This document shows, one piece after another, positions 34,996 through 50,374 of a DNA stretch of 64,000 nt; position 1 is the first letter of the stretch, and each line of letters starts with the position of its first letter. Where the stretch lies: contig JAWUZG010000332.1 of NCBI GenBank assembly GCA_036785705.1, positions 372,001 through 436,000 of the forward strand, given 5' to 3'. A program made the translations under genes and the position numbers. A model generated the notes under the pieces. The model did no database searches. It was given only the letters and a program-made list of their open reading frames with translations, and had not been told where the DNA came from. The stretch is from Acanthornis magna. Taxonomy: Eukaryota > Chordata > Aves > Passeriformes > Acanthizidae.

Positions 34996-37900
34996 TAAAA
35001 CATACTGTCTTCAAGATACATCAACTTGCTCTGGATAAAAGAAGAAAATTATAATATGTAAAATTCAGACGAAAAACCGTATTATTAGGGCACTTAAAGC
35101 AACATCTTCTAGACAACCTGCATAATTGGGCACAAGGCCCAAAAGGCACAGATGTCTTCCTAAAATTACATTCAACCAAACTTTTGCTCATAATGTCAGG
35201 TTTGATCATAATTTATACTTTCTGGCACTGCAGGCTGAGAAATCCAAATTACATTAACTAGTGAGTCAAACTGACCTTTGCTACATGGCTAAAACTGCCA
35301 GGTAACCCTGGCCACACATGCAAATAATGTCCAAGTATCAGAGATCAAAGTCTACACCTTCCAAGAAAGGGGAGCTGGTCAGCAGTAAATCATTCATCCT
35401 ACAACAGAGTGCAGGTGATAGACATCATGACATCAGCTGCTTGCTGCACTGTATTTTCTTGCACCCATTCTTACCTGTTGTCCCAGATTTCATTAATCTA
35501 AATACAATGACAACCTTGGAGCCTTGTACTGACAAAAATCCTTTCTACCACATCAGCACTTCACATAATGTATTTTTAATTCAGAGTATAATATCAGATC
35601 ATTTGGGAAAACCATGCTCAGCTTTAATCTTTTCTGTGAATAATTAGCAACTTGGCAACAAAGGACGCTCAGCTCTCTCTGGATTGACATGTATTGCAGC
35701 ATCAAGACATCTGCATTTTCACCAAGGGCCTTGCTAATACTCTGTTCATTGAATTTCTGTTTTTTCAAGCTGAAAAGGAAAGTGAGGTTTCAAGGAAGAA
35801 TCCAGACCCAGTTTAAACCATGTTCATTTACCTGTATAAGAGACTTGTTTGCCTTCCTGACAGCCAACTGTAATAATACTCCTGACACAGAAACAGGGCC
35901 AGAAATAACTACCAGGTGCCAAAGTTTATAGAAAACATTCAGTAAACTGCTGTTGATTTTAGGACAGTGTGCAGACAACTGCACTTACATGAAGGACAGC
36001 TACTCTTCCCAGACACGACCAGGAGACAGCTTGGAAGAGGTTTTAGTGCGTGCTGCAGACTTTGGACATATCTGAATGGCATCTCTAGAGACTGCACCAC
36101 TGGCTGGAACTTGAAAGTTCCCATTTGCTGCTCCGTGCACGGAGTTTGGAATGAAAAAGATGTCTGTGAGTCTTGATGTGGAAGCCTTATACCTCTTAAA
36201 TTAAAGCAATGAGATGTCATTTTCCTTCCTTGTCTAGCAAAAAGGGAAAGCTCCATCCTCTAGTCTTGTACAAGAATACTACATGAACCTGTTACTGTAT
36301 AAAGCACATATTAAACATAAAAAATTCACATGGTTAGGCCAAACAATCCAAACTTCTGCCAAGTGCTTGTGGACTTGTGGTCCCAGAAGGACACAAAATT
36401 CAAGTGAAGTCACTGAAGACTCACCAAACAGTTCTAACATCTCTCACCTTGAACACATTTTATCATACTATACTTTGAGAAATCCAAACTCCTACTTTGT
36501 GGGTAGGTCCCATTGTGGAGAAAATATCCTTGGCCTGAAAAGCTTGACTTGAGTGATTAGACTCTTACAAGAACAAAGCCTGAAAATACTCAGTTTAATA
36601 TTTTTAGAATTCCCTTCTCTCCTGGAGAAAAAAACAAAAAAACAAAAAAACCCACCAAAACTAGAAGTATTGCATAAAGAAGAGGTTCAGTATCACTGTC
36701 ATGCAGGCTCTTGTAACACAGCCATGGCAAGGAAGTAGTGACAGTATTTTGGTTAACTGGCTTGGGGGGGTTTTAAACTGAGAGCTATTTCATGATGTGA
36801 TAAAAACAAATCCATAGCAGTTCTTATGACAAGGCTACTGAAGGTCAGGTATAATTTAAAAGTCGTCCATAAAAAGAATACAAAGAAAAACACCAAATAA
36901 TTTCTCTCCAATGTGGCATAAAGATGGGGAAAAGGAATTTATTTTTTCCTTCCATACTGGCATGCAGGAGCACTGAAAACATAGCAGTAATAATAAGGTA
37001 CAAGGCAAACTGGTAAGCAATTTCTAGGCGTAGGATTCACCAGTGATATGACTGAATTTCCTCCCCCCACACCTTTGGAAGAAGGCTAAGCTTTGAATAA
37101 TAATTTCTTAAGCATTAACGGAACATGAATTCTAAAAATTCCTAGAGGTACTAATAACCTTTCAGATAGTTTTGAGAAATGTCAGGAACATTTCATCCCC
37201 CCTGAAACCCATTCTTCAGCTAGGGTGCAATACAGCAACTGTTCAACAGGCAATAAGAGGAGACATGAAGAATATAATTCCAGGAAATTATACAGATACC
37301 TGAGGCAAGGCAAATGAAATTACTAGAGCTAGAATTTGATCAAGTTACAAAGATGCCACCATTGGTAAATGTTCCTGATAAATAACAGTCTGAGGGTCAT
37401 TCTTTTCAGCACCAGCTCCTTGAAAATGCAGGGCAAGACGGAAAAGATAATTACAATTGCAAATAGCAACAATTACTTTAAAATGGCAAAAAAGAACATG
37501 TCATGAGTTGTTGTGACCATCCACATTTCTTGTGTAATTCAGAACTTTGAAGATTACAAATTATAGAGGCATCCTTTTTAATATCCTTTAGCATTTGCCA
37601 TGTTTTCAAAAAGCACAATGAACAGAATCAAGCTCCCCGTTCCCAAGTATCACCTTTAACCTATGATAGCACAAATTGATTTGGAAGTATTTAAATTAAG
37701 AAAAACTATCTAGCTTTGAACCACCAATATTAAATAATTTCACGCACCACACTGGTATTTCTGTAGATGTCCTGCACTTGATGGTAGATGACACACTGAA
37801 TTAATTTTCAGACAAGGGTACCACTCAGACACTATGAGAGAGAAAGAAAGGGGAATTAACAGTGTGGTAGCTTAACTTTGTCGTTCCCTCGGCCTTGTGT

Positions 37901-40900
37901 CAGACAATCTTTGTGAAGTGCTTGAACTGTTCATGTTCTACCTCCAGCCTCAATCTTCTTTTCCACTGGTGCATCAATCACTATTAGACCTGTAAAAAGG
38001 CACTGGTGTGGTTTCTTTTGATTGTCAAAAAAGAAGCCCGTGAGAGTGAATTTGTCATGGCTTTTGTGTCACAAACTGCATCTACCTTAACATCAGTTAA
38101 TCCAAATTTGTCCACTTTTCTTTCCACAATCTTCTAATGTTGCCTTCCTACTTCCCATTCACATTTTCTAAAGAAGAAATCCTCTATCAGTCTCTACTCT
38201 GTATAGTCAGTTCTAAACCTTCAATATTTCATTAACTGATAGAATTAGGATAAAATACCTGGAATTCAGGGCAAACGCACGAGAAAACCTGCACCAAAAA
38301 AAAAACCCACTTAGGTTTTTAAACCTTCCCCCTCCTCTCCCTTCCATAATTTGATGTGTAATGTGGTGGGTTTATGTCTTTAACACACTTAACATAAATG
38401 CTTTCTAACATAATTACTGTTTTACAAATCTCTTTTACCCATAAAAAAAGCTGAAAGCTTAAAACTGCAATACTTCACCACTCAGGAATTGCATTTCAAC
38501 CTTTGCATTAAATAAGGACTCAAAATTGTTCACCATTGCAATTTCTCTTTGGAGTGCCTAAAATTACCAGTATAGCCAATGTTCATCTCAAAGAGCTTAA
38601 CTTTAAACACAGCACCTCCTTTCAGAGCCAAGGGCTTCACCTAAATTGTAGGTTAAAAGAATATGGACTAACTACATGTAATGTAATTTTTAGTGTTAGT
38701 TCAGTATAGGATTAAGTTAAGCCTTCAGTAAAATGACTGCAAATTTGCTCTTAAGCATCAGATCAGAATTTCGTCCAGTATCTTTTATTGAATTCAAATG
38801 AAAGCTTTTGTTTCCAAACACACTTACATGCCACAGATTCATTAAGTCAGTACCTCTCCTACTCCTCCTGATACTGTTTTCATTACAAAGATCTTTTCAC
38901 TAAATACGTGACATATAAGGAAATATAAATCATGTATTCATTCCAAATCCCTTTAATAGTTTAAGTTCCTTAATTCTGCAGTTATTAGTCACTGATTTGT
39001 ACATTTGCCTTATCCCTAGTCCTTAGAGCTCTGGAAAGCAAATGCAGAATTTTTATTGCACATCCTACTACCTTTACTGCTGAAAGAATGAAACCTTATA
39101 TAAGTTAATAATGTCATTGTAAAAGTTTATTTCACTGTATCTTCCAGAAAAGCTATTCAAGACAGAAATATGCAGTCAATTATCCAATAGAATGAAGCGG
39201 CAATGCTAATTAGCAAGTTAATGTTCAATGAGATTTAACAAAAATACTGCTGGGAACTTGAGAAGAGCTGTAATACTGATAGCCCTTTATTAATAGAATG
39301 ATAACATACAACAAAGCAAGACCTGCCAGCAATGAGACCTCAGACTACAAAAGAGTCCCAAGAACAGATGACTTTTCCTGAGATTTGAGCTGCCTACAAT
39401 CCCTACAGCTCCTTAGGGAGCCATGTCAATTATACCATCATCAATGCAAATGGCATTTTAAAGAGTCTCTGCAACAAACATGGAATGCTAATGCTGATCA
39501 GAGGCGCTGGTGTTCAGCACATTTCTCCCAAAAGCTCTGTAACCTCTTGTGTGTCTACTCACTTGGTTCTAATCGTGTCATTTTCTGACGAGCCACTGGT
39601 GCCCCCTCTGCTTCTGTCAGTCAAAAATCAGCCATTAAAAACTACTCGTTTTCCTGCATCAGGGCAATGTGGAATGCAGCAGTGGAAGCCATAAGATAAA
39701 CTCCTGTATGGAGAGTGTGATACTGTGAAGTCTGCTGGCTTTCGTGCTTGATAGATCATTCTTATTAAGATAAAATGTTTTCTAAGGAACTACCATCAAT
39801 AGAAATTTTTTTTTTAAAAAGGAGTGACAGAGCATGAAAACACTTAATATTGCTACACAGTATGAGCAGGATATGAAACTTTGCTTGAAATTTAATTATC
39901 ACTATTCTAAAAAAAAAAAGAAGAAAAAAGAAAAAAAAAATCCCAGATGCTCATTTTCAAAGGCATTTGATCTGCATCCTCTTGATGCTCTACTCAACAT
40001 GTAACAGGGCTCTTCTGGGAATAGATGCAAACAGTGTAAAAGAAGTAGCCCCATAAATGAAAACACAGTATTAACGAAAGAAACTGGCATATAAATTTGA
40101 AAGTAAATTAGAACCCAGCAAGTCACCATACTGCAAAAACATTCACATGTGATATATCGACTTCATATTTACATATCAAGCAAAAGCCAAAGAAACTACA
40201 TTTCCTGTGTCAAGAAGTGGTAATGTTTACCTCAAATGTTAGAGCAATCCCTTTTGGCTTCATCAAAATTTTGTACTTGTTTTTGAATATTATAGTTTTT
40301 GAATGTAGCTCAGTTAACCAGGATTAGAAGCTATTTTTGAAATTACTTGTATGTAATAACGATTTTTTTCCCCTAAAGGTTATTTCTAATAACCTCTAAT
40401 AACTGTTCAGCGACGGACAAAGGTGAAGGCATTGTGATAAAACACAGATCTGCACAGAAGAATCAAGACCAAAACAGAAATACTGAATGAAGACATCAGG
40501 GACACAGGTGGACTAAGCATGTCATCAGTTTTAAGAAAAACAAAGAGAGGCTTTTGAACTGTGCAGTGTTAGGAGATGCACAGAGATAGTAAATACCCGA
40601 TTCTAACACTGGCTTTTTATTTAATGCCTACTCCCTTTTGATCTGAGCTTTAGCCACACTTTGGGGTATCTGAAGACTGTTTAGGCTTGAAGGCAAGAGG
40701 GGAGGGGGGAAGACAAAAAACTGGGGGACTTAAATCCAAACATATTCATAGTACAAGTGCCATATTCAAGATGAGGGGTGAGATCCCTGCAATGCCCACA
40801 TTTTCCTTGGGATTATCTTTCTCTCAATTGGGAAAGACATTAAGGAGTTCTAGTTTAAGGACTACTGAACAAAAATAGAATATGGCACAGGAAGGTGAAA

Positions 40901-43900
40901 TTCCCAGGGATGTTTTTACCCTGCAGAAAGCCATCCCATGCACACCTTTTCACAATACAGAAAATGCTCATGTGCTTTGTCTACATAACACATAAGAAGT
41001 TAATGTAACTTTCTAGGAACAAATTGTAAGCTCTTTAAATGTTTTTTGCTTTTTTTTCCTAGCAAGCAGAGCCAGTCAACAAAGCAGCTTACTTCTAAAA
41101 TTCTCATGCCTTCTAATAACTCTAGCACTACATTAGTTTCAAAGTTTTTTCAATCTCCCTTCCATAAGGAATTCTGTCCTTCTGGGAAATACAACGTTTT
41201 CCTAACATGGACTGAATTGAACACCATTTTTGATTTTGCTAAGAGCTCCTCTGCTTTCAACACTGAACTCTGACACCTCCAAACATCAGTAGCACTGATC
41301 AAACAGAACAAGCATCAAGGGTCGCACCTCCCAAGCAGCAGAAGAAAATTCACAGGAGGCTCACATGGCATCTTCCCCTTGCTTGCCCATCCCCAAAGGT
41401 AAACCCTCCAACCCCTATGGAACACACTTAACTGTTAATCTCACCAATTCATCTATGAAACTGAGACATTGTCCTCTTCTGCACAGCAGGGCAGCAATGG
41501 TTACAGTTACGCACCTCCCAAATTTCATTTGGATGCTCCCATGAGACATGTGCCAGGGTAGCCTCAATTAGAGTCACCATTTTATCGATATCTTTACATT
41601 AGAAAAATATTTCAGTTTCCCCACAAAGGATTTTGTTGGAATAAATACATATATATACACCAACAGAACATTTGCCATTACCAAACACAAGTTAATTTGG
41701 CGAGGTTTTACAGTATCTACATGTTATTTCTAAAGGAGTTTAATCTTTTCACCTGGATTTAGTTGTAAAGGAAGAAACAGGCTGAAGTTGTACATAGCTC
41801 TCAAATCTGTATTACTGTATTTGTAAACATGGAAGACTATTCCACAATCATTCCCATTTTTCAAAAATCCAAGCATAAATACTTCACCAAAACCATGTGA
41901 ACTGAACTTTTCAAGTCCTCTATGGAACAGGGGTGCCTGCTGCAGATAATTTATTTTAAATTAGTTTTTTAAATTAGTGAGATAATCCCTATTTTTAATT
42001 TGATATTTCAGTAAAGGTTTCCATTGATCTCAGTTTTCCAAGTGCACTTGAAAGCTTCTAAGTAACAGCAGTAGGCTGATTTTTAATTTTGCTTTCACAC
42101 CACTTGATTGGATTCAAATTCTGTGAGGCAAAATGATATTTGGCAGCAAATGACACAAGATGCCACTTGGCATCGTATTCTGATTTTTAAGCAGAAACCG
42201 TTGGAAGGTTCAAATAATTTCTTTGTCTTACTATTCAGGTCTAATTTATTAATGGCTCCAAAGTCAGAGAGAGGAAACCAGCACACTAAAACCTCTTTTC
42301 TGTAGAAGGACATTGATTAAGTGAACTGGGGGAAAGTTCAAAATATTGCAAGGTTATATGTCTGAAAATGAAAATCTACTACATAGTCAAGAAATGCTAC
42401 AGACAGGTATAGCTTTTACAATCCAAGGACTTATGGTGGTCAGTTCAGGAGTCACATGCATATTTTATAGACCACTGCAACCTCAAAACAGAATTTGATC
42501 AACCTATGGTTACATCATGAACACCATTTAAATCAGTATATTTGAGTTTGTTATGTTTACCCCATATAAACACTTTGCCTATCTCGGCTGAGCTGCAATA
42601 CCACTAAGTACTATGAATATTATTTTCATGCTTTCCCCACCAGACACCCCACATTGCACTACTCTTTGTTATCCTCTCTCAGCTCAGTGACTTTGCCATT
42701 AGTATGGCAATTTCCTCTAATAGCTTTACTCAGCTTCCAGACTGTGCAAAATGCTGAACAAAGCAGAACAAATAACTCAGGCACCTTTAAGAGGACTACA
42801 CAGCCCTTTAACAAGCATTAGATAAGCTCCTGAACAAACAGTATTTATCTTGCAAACACTGAGTTCCACAAGATCCAAAAGCAAAACTGACAAAGATGAA
42901 TGCACAATGAACACCTTGACTGTTGGGGAAATCTCATCTAGTTGGGGTGCACAAGCAGACTTAGAAAAGAGATGAATGGGGTTTAATGCTTTAAAGCAGC
43001 ACTAATTCTGACTTATGCTTCCTTCTGGTAATCAAGAAGCTCATCAGGATGAGGAACAAAAAAAAAATAAAAAAATACAGAGAAGTGATAATACATCTCC
43101 CAGACTTCCTCTGGTACTCCAGGGAAGGATCCATCAGTAGACCGTCATATTATAGGAGGTAGGACTGCTTAACATCTCTTGGTATTCACACATTATACAG
43201 TGGTCAAGGGGTCGGGTTTTTCACATCTGTATTTGGCCAGCCTAGACTCAGTATCATTCAAGATGAGACCTTTAAAAAACAGTAATGAAATTTGGTTCTG
43301 AAGATCCAGAAGGACCCATTAGCACATTCCTCCAGTTTATCAACAGGGATGTAGACAAGATCGATTTCAATCTCTACTTCAGAAATCTCCAAAAAGCCAA
43401 GGGTTCAAGGCAAGTTACCCATAACAGTAGAAAAAGGAGTAGGGAATATAGGCTGCTGATGGTTGGGGCCCAACTTCCAAGTCCTGACCAGAAGCAACAT
43501 CTCAACCTTGTCAAACCAAACTTTTGTTGAAATTGGCCTATCTTAAGAAAAGCTTTTTGTCAAAGATTTCTTAACCAGCTCTCATTCACCCGTTAAGCAC
43601 TTAGCTTCACAGAGGCAATTCTTTTGTTCTGTTTCTCTTCCATACAGCTTCAGTAAGAACACCCCTGGTTCACTCAGTTCAAGACTCACTCACATGCCTT
43701 CACACAGCTGCCTCAATTCAGCCACACATTTGAACATAAAGCATGATCACATGAAAGAGTGAGGAACCAGAGCCTTGTTGAGTTTATAGACAAAAAACAA
43801 GATTTCTTTTTGACAGCTGACAAAACTGTCGAGAAACATAGATTTAGGAGCTTGAACATCACTAGATAAGCAGAAAGAATGAAAACATACCATCAGTTCA

Positions 43901-45975
43901 GACTTGCCAAACATCTCTTTATTTGTGATTCTAAGTTATAAATCTTTGATAGTTTGGGGAAGTGGAAGTGTCCAGACAGTAGTGAAACACTGATTCATGA
44001 AGACAAAGCATAAAACAGTGACTGGGGTCCCACTGCAACTCAGCTTGTGAGGCATGAAACAGGAGCTGTTTTCCATATAAAAAGCCCTCAAAGTTACATT
44101 GCAATGTTTACTGCTGGCTCAAAAACCCATGTCCTGCTCCTTACATTCAAAAGAGGTGTAAGAGTATTATTCATCCACGCAAGGGTTTGCCCAAGAGTAC
44201 TGAGAAGTCTCTCAGGTTTATCTCCTGTAATTACTCTTTTGAACACTGACCAGAAGTCCTGGCTCAGACACACTGTGTTGAACAGCACACCAAGGAGAGA
44301 CTTGGAATAACTGTGGAGAGGAACATGTGCAACACAGCCTCTATGCAATTTTCTGTTCACTCACTCTAGAGCAGGGGCCTGTCTGCTTCTGTGTCTCAGA
44401 AAAATCCTACAAAGTCCACCGTATCTAAACAAGAAACAGCACACTTGAGTTTTATCATTTTTCCCAGAACATCATCAAAAAGACACAAACAAAACATGGC
44501 CACTCATGCACTTACAGAGCTTGTGCCAAAAGGAGCCTACAAATGTTACATTTCAAAGTGCTAAAATGATTGTTCACAGAAACAAAGCCAAGCAACAGAG
44601 GCACAGAGCACAACTAGCCAGCACTGGACAACAGCCAGCACTGGAGCTGGGCAGGAGCCCAGTATTTCATGATATTCCCACTCGGACTTTAGCCTCAAAA
44701 GACTTTTTGTCCTCAGTCCAGCTCCCACTGCTGCCAGCCTCTCCACTGATTTCAGCAAAAGCTTGATTGGGCCTCAGGGTTTAAGTTTCAGACATGCTGG
44801 ATGTCTGTTGACTTCAGCTCTCATCGTGAATGCGGAGCAATACATCTTGAAGAGCAAGTCCTTTGCATGCAAAACAATTCCGTACTGGTCGCGTCATCAC
44901 CTCATGCAAGTCACAGAAGCACAGAGCTACTTTAACAAGAAAGGCAGCCCCGAGAAGGATGGTGACTGAGAAAACTTGAACAAATCAGTTGAGAAAACTC
45001 AGTACAGGCTGCAGACTTGCAGGAGGACAGCCTACATTTATTGGTTTCTGTCAGAGGTTTCAGATACAAGTATGAATCCAGTAAAGTTCTTCTCAATAAA
45101 CTGAATCATTCAGTGAACTGTAAACTATAAACCGAAGCATTGTATAAACAGAAACATTATTAAAGGAGACATGGGAATTTCAACCTACCTTAAAAGCCAA
45201 TGCAGTTCTGCATGACTTGCAGTAAAATCTTATCTTTTTTCCTGGCTTATAGGTAAAATAAGCCACAACTTAACTTTTTTTCTCCAGCCAAAGATGGCTG
45301 TCTTCTACTGAAATTCTTGTTTCCATTAAAGCACAAGTCACTTAGGTACTTAAAATGTAATTTTGCAGTATTTTGTGTGCATAGATCCACAACACAGTGA
45401 AGAGTGTGCCAGTTTTGTCCTTAAAACACTACTTTTAATATATGAGAAGTTAAATAAAAGCATGCAGGAGACCATCTAGAACATGGTATGCACTACAAAA
45501 AGCATCTTTTTTTCCTGTTTCTTAAGTGTTTAAGTACACTCAAAGTCTCAAAGCACGATTTGTAAGGGCTGGGAGGATATGCAGTTCTCTGCACCTATTG
45601 GGGAAAGGTAGTTCCAATAACTACATGTTGTAAATATGCAATGTCTATTACATTGAGAAAACACTTGAGATTTTCTCAACATATCAACAGTTATGCACAA
45701 AGAGTATTTTAAAATATAACAAATACATAAAATCTACATCTTCCTTTCTAAATCCTTTTTTCTGCCCATCAAGAACAGCCTCTTCAATTACAAAGTAAAT
45801 GATGCAAGGAGTTAAGAGCTTAGAACCTCTCCGAAGTACTTTATGAAATCTACTGGCTTTCAGTGCTGTCTCAAAGATGTACCAAATGAGAGTGACCAAC
45901 TTTTTCATTAATTATGCAAATCCTTATACTAAGATACAGATACAAAGATTGGTAAGAATAAACACTGGTTTATTT
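34996..45975. other. Intergenic DNA, no gene seen
   Basis: About 11 kb of AT-rich sequence with only short, unrecognisable open frames. It contains small A-rich tracts at about 36,630-36,660 and 39,910-39,940. No RNA gene, coding exon or promoter could be supported. Confidence 0.5.
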
Positions 45976-46085
45976 AAAAAAAAACAAACCAAAACCAAAA
46001 AAAACCAAACCAAACCAACAAAAAAAACCAACCCAAAAAAAAAAGAAAAAAAAAAAAAAAGAAAAAAAAAAAAAAAGAACCAAAG
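45976..46085. repeat. A/C- and A/G-rich low-complexity tract
   Basis: Irregular AAACC/CAAACC units grade into long A runs broken by single G bases. The Lys-rich frame on this strand and the Phe-rich frame on the other are artefacts. Confidence 0.9.
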
Positions 46086-49000
46086 CAGATTTCTGGTGAA
46101 AGATACTGAATGAGGATTTAGGGATTCACCAAAAAAAGCTGCCATTTCTCTTCACTCATGGTGAAGTTTTGACTAGATACCACCTATTAAAACTGGGAGT
46201 TCTTGCATTGTGTCTAGTCAATGCCTGGTGCAGGAAGAAAGACAAACATCTGACATGCTGCAGGTCTTTATCTCACTGCAATGATTATGAAGACAGCCTT
46301 TACAGGTCTTCCTCTGTCAATCTGAGAAAAGTTCCTTGTTACAATTAAATCAAACCAGATGTAAGAAAAAGAAAGGCATGAAACAGTGAAGTGTAAAAAG
46401 GCTCATTACTCTGAAAGAAAAATGAAACTGCATACAGAGTAACTGCATAAACCACACGTTCTCATGTCACCAGCCAAAACAAGCCTTATTGATAGATATT
46501 TTTTAATCTGACATTAGCTTGTAATAACATTTTCAAACAATAGTTCTTTCCTATTGATTTTCCATGCAATCCATTATAGTGAATGCTATCACCTTTGAGT
46601 CAGCTACAGGGTTTTAACCTTCCAAGAAGTCTGGGAACACAAGTATGACAGTTTTTCTGAGCAGCATTGATTGCTGTATATTTTAAGTTATTCTGTAGAG
46701 GAATACCAGAAAAATAGCTTCAAGATCCATAATGTATAAGCTCATTTACAGGAAGCAAGGAAAAAAATCAAAAAGGGAGAAGTGACACCTAAGAAACTGA
46801 TAGAAGCAACAGCAATTTTGTCAAGATAGATAACAACATGGAAATTTAACCTTATAGAAAACCCTTTATTCAAAGCAGGCATTTTGACAAACAGCCTTTC
46901 AATTTGCAAATTGTGCTTCCCAGAGGTAACAAAGAGCATCCTAAATGAAAATGAAGGGCATCTCTAAGACCTCAGCACACAGATAACCTGTCAGAGCTCC
47001 AAAATGCAGGCTTCCCTCCCACAAACCCCCAGTGCACACAGAGCATGGCACGAGGTTTCCTGGCCATTCAGAAACCGCATAATAAATGTTAAACAGAAGG
47101 TTTGCAAACAGAATGCCACCATAACTCTCCATGCTTCTGCAGTTCCTTGGACCTAGACTTACGCTAGATTCAGATCAGCAGCCAGCCAAGTATAAATGTC
47201 TCCTAGGGAAAGGCTTCCCAAGCCAAGATGAGAATAAATTTTATTTCACAGCTTTAACCTGAAAACTACACTATGTGACAACATAATAAACATCCAGCCA
47301 GCAGTCCATAAATATTTAATTAATCAATATTGGTTTTGTTTCAGGTAGCTTGACAATTTACAGCTGTGTGCTTAATGAAGCACAGGTTCTCAAGGCAGCC
47401 ATAAAGCTCAGCAAAACAGGAGAGGGGTGTTTTCCCGTCCACTTTCTAAGAAAAGATTCCCCAACTCCTGTCACTGATCACGTTGTTCTGACCCTGCACC
47501 TATCAGTGGCCTCAAAGGAAGGAACCATCCCTCATGGACTCCACTACTTGCGGCACAAGAAGTAACCAGCAAGGATGCTTTAACCCGCACATTTATTACA
47601 AAGAGGGCATCTGCAGAGTGCCTAAAGACATGCAGGTGCCAAAATGGCACCTTCAGCACACAAGGTATATTTGTACTATGAATAAATACCCACGTAAAAG
47701 TGCAAAGTTCAGCTGAAAAGTGCCACTTGCTCCTTTTGCACATTGAGAAGGCAGCAGCCACACATTACAGCACATTTGGCCTGCAGTTACCCCTTGGACA
47801 GACCTACCCCTCCAACACTTTCCTCATCTTATCAGAAGTTTGTTGCCTACATACATTTGAAAACACGATTATGTTTTTATACAGACTGAGTTTAGATTCC
47901 CACCTCCAAGGTCCGCCCATGCCATTGCTTCCCAGGCGTAGAAAGCAGGAAGCATTATTCTATAGTACAAGACTGCATTGGCTTACCAGTACATAAATTA
48001 AAAAAAAAAAAAAATAGCTGGATAAATTTCTTACAGTTAAAGTTACATGCAAGCAGAACTAATACACTTGTTCTTCGGCCTAAAACAAAAGCTCTGCCTA
48101 GCAGTTGACACTCAGAAGTGAACTGTGGATGTGCTCCCCATCACTTCAAAGCTGGGAACTCTACCACTTTTCATCATCCAGGGACTACATATCCATCTTT
48201 GACACTGCTCTAGCAAAGCCTTGAGGAAACTCTCATCATGTACCCTGGTGTTAGCAGGCACACAAATACAAACATCCCAGCAGCTGTGCTTGCATGGAGT
48301 TACTCTTTCACTTCATTTAATAATCTGCCTTTTGCAGAGAGACCTCAGCTCCCTGTTCTGCACCATTATTGGCTTGTGATACAGAGTTGCCAGACTCACT
48401 GGAGCACAAGTAGAAGCTTATGTAAAGCTGAGCAGACACAGAGAACAAACAAAAGCAGACTGGACATAATATTAGCAGATTCTCAAAACCATAATACCCA
48501 ATTACATAATTAATTCTATTATTCAATCTAGTTCTTGTGCCACCTCAGCAAGATATCTGTCTAGTTACAATCTCGTCTTCACTGCTACATTAACTGCCCC
48601 AAAAATCTTAGCACTAGATGCCATATGGAAAAGTCCTCAATTGGTAGTCACACTTCAAAACATAACACCCATTAAAACATCTACAACAACATAACATTGT
48701 TCTCTCTCAAATCCATTAATATTACTCAGTACTGAAAGCCAATTTAAAAAAACATGATGGGTCTTCTGTTAAGGCAAAGGGAGGGGAAATTACTAATCTA
48801 AAACTTCAATAACTGTTGCTGCAAAGCAGCCACATGAGGATGTAGTAATTAAAAGTACAAGATTTAAGTACATGTAAATAGATTTGGTGGTATTGAACTA
48901 AATGGTAAAATGAAACATTGTGTATGGAAAATAATCCTTCAGCAAAAATTAGGATTCATTCCTGCAAAACTTAATCATTTGAAAATCTAGAAAACTTTAG

Positions 49001-50323
49001 ATACAGATTGGCAAACTCTATTTGTCAGCTAAGTGCATCTTATTCCCTTGAGCAAGTTGTCCCGATTTTCTTCAAAACTCAAAAATCCTCCTGGGGGGAG
49101 GTTAAGTTGAAAGTCCTCTATATAAAAATATCTCCTTTCACATTCTTTTCTGGTATTTCTCAGCCCCGAGTTTATAAAAGTAATTCCACAACACATTCGC
49201 TGAAATTCCTAATATAAATACACCAAATCTCACAGTCTGTAATGAGTGTTACATTAAACATGAGCAGGGATTGTGCAATCCGTGAGCCACCACTGCCCTC
49301 ATCCGGGAGAAGGCTGAACGTCACCTTCTTCTGGGAAAGACTTCAATTTTGCACACGATTGTTTGTATCATTAGTTTTGATACTATAGATGTGAGAATAC
49401 ATACTGCCATTTACATTTTCCTTCACCTTGAAGCGTCCTCTCTCGACAAAGGGATTCCTTTTAGATCCCCAAGCAAGATGAGGAGAAAAACCTGCTAGTA
49501 CACCTGGGCAAACAAACAAAAATAATCACCAAACCAAGAAACCCACAGCATTTGCTTCTACATGAGTGGTAACAAGTGATTTCAGTGCCAAATCCACAAA
49601 TGCAAACACCAAATATACAGTGCAAAAAAAATAAAAAAGGTGAAAACAACTGCAATTTAGATCAAATAGAATGAGGCAATAGAACAAAAAACACAATGGG
49701 AATATCTTAAATGTGCTCCACTGTTATTCATTAAGGCATAATTACTCAAAGGTTGATGAAAATCCAGTGTAAAGGGGACACAGGGACAAAAAATGCTCTT
49801 GAACAAATATGATTTCAAAAAAGGGAGGGAAATTGAGTCATGACAAGAAATATTTGATTAACCCTAATTAAACCAAATTGACATGTCACAAACAAAAAGG
49901 AGACAGATCACTTTAAAGGAGCAGAAGGAATCTCATAGCCTTGGCCCATTATGACACAGACAGAGTAGAAACAGAAGAAAACAAAAAAAAACCCAACACT
50001 GATCAAACATTGTTTTCCTCTCCTCCTAAGTAAATCACAACCTTATCAAAATAATTCAGCATTTTAAACAATACATTTTGGCTTTTAACATTTGATTTGT
50101 AGCAAAAAAAGCTATTTGAAATGCCGCTATTCCACAAAATACACAGTCATAAAGAACATTCTGTGCGATTTAAGTTGATTTCTAAACGCTCCCTACAGAA
50201 GCTGGAGTCATCATAATATTTTTAAGGAAAATATTTAGTTAGCTGCTCAGTCTAAATCAATCCCTAGCAATTAAATATTTGCCTATTTATTGCTTCAATG
50301 CAGTCCTCATTTGGCCCTTTTCT

Positions 50324-50324
<1 letters not shown>
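46086..50324. other. Intergenic DNA, no gene seen
   Basis: AT-rich unique-looking sequence with no open frame above about 100 codons and no recognisable repeat body. It includes a 14-bp A run at about 48,000. Confidence 0.5.

Positions 50325-50371
<47 letters not shown>
50325..50371. repeat. Poly-A tract, 47 bp
   Basis: This is the longest homopolymer in the window, an uninterrupted A run between TTTTCTC and GGCGCTAAG. Its length is likely unreliable in the assembly. No retroposon body is evident upstream. Confidence 0.95.
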
Positions 50372-50374
<3 letters not shown>

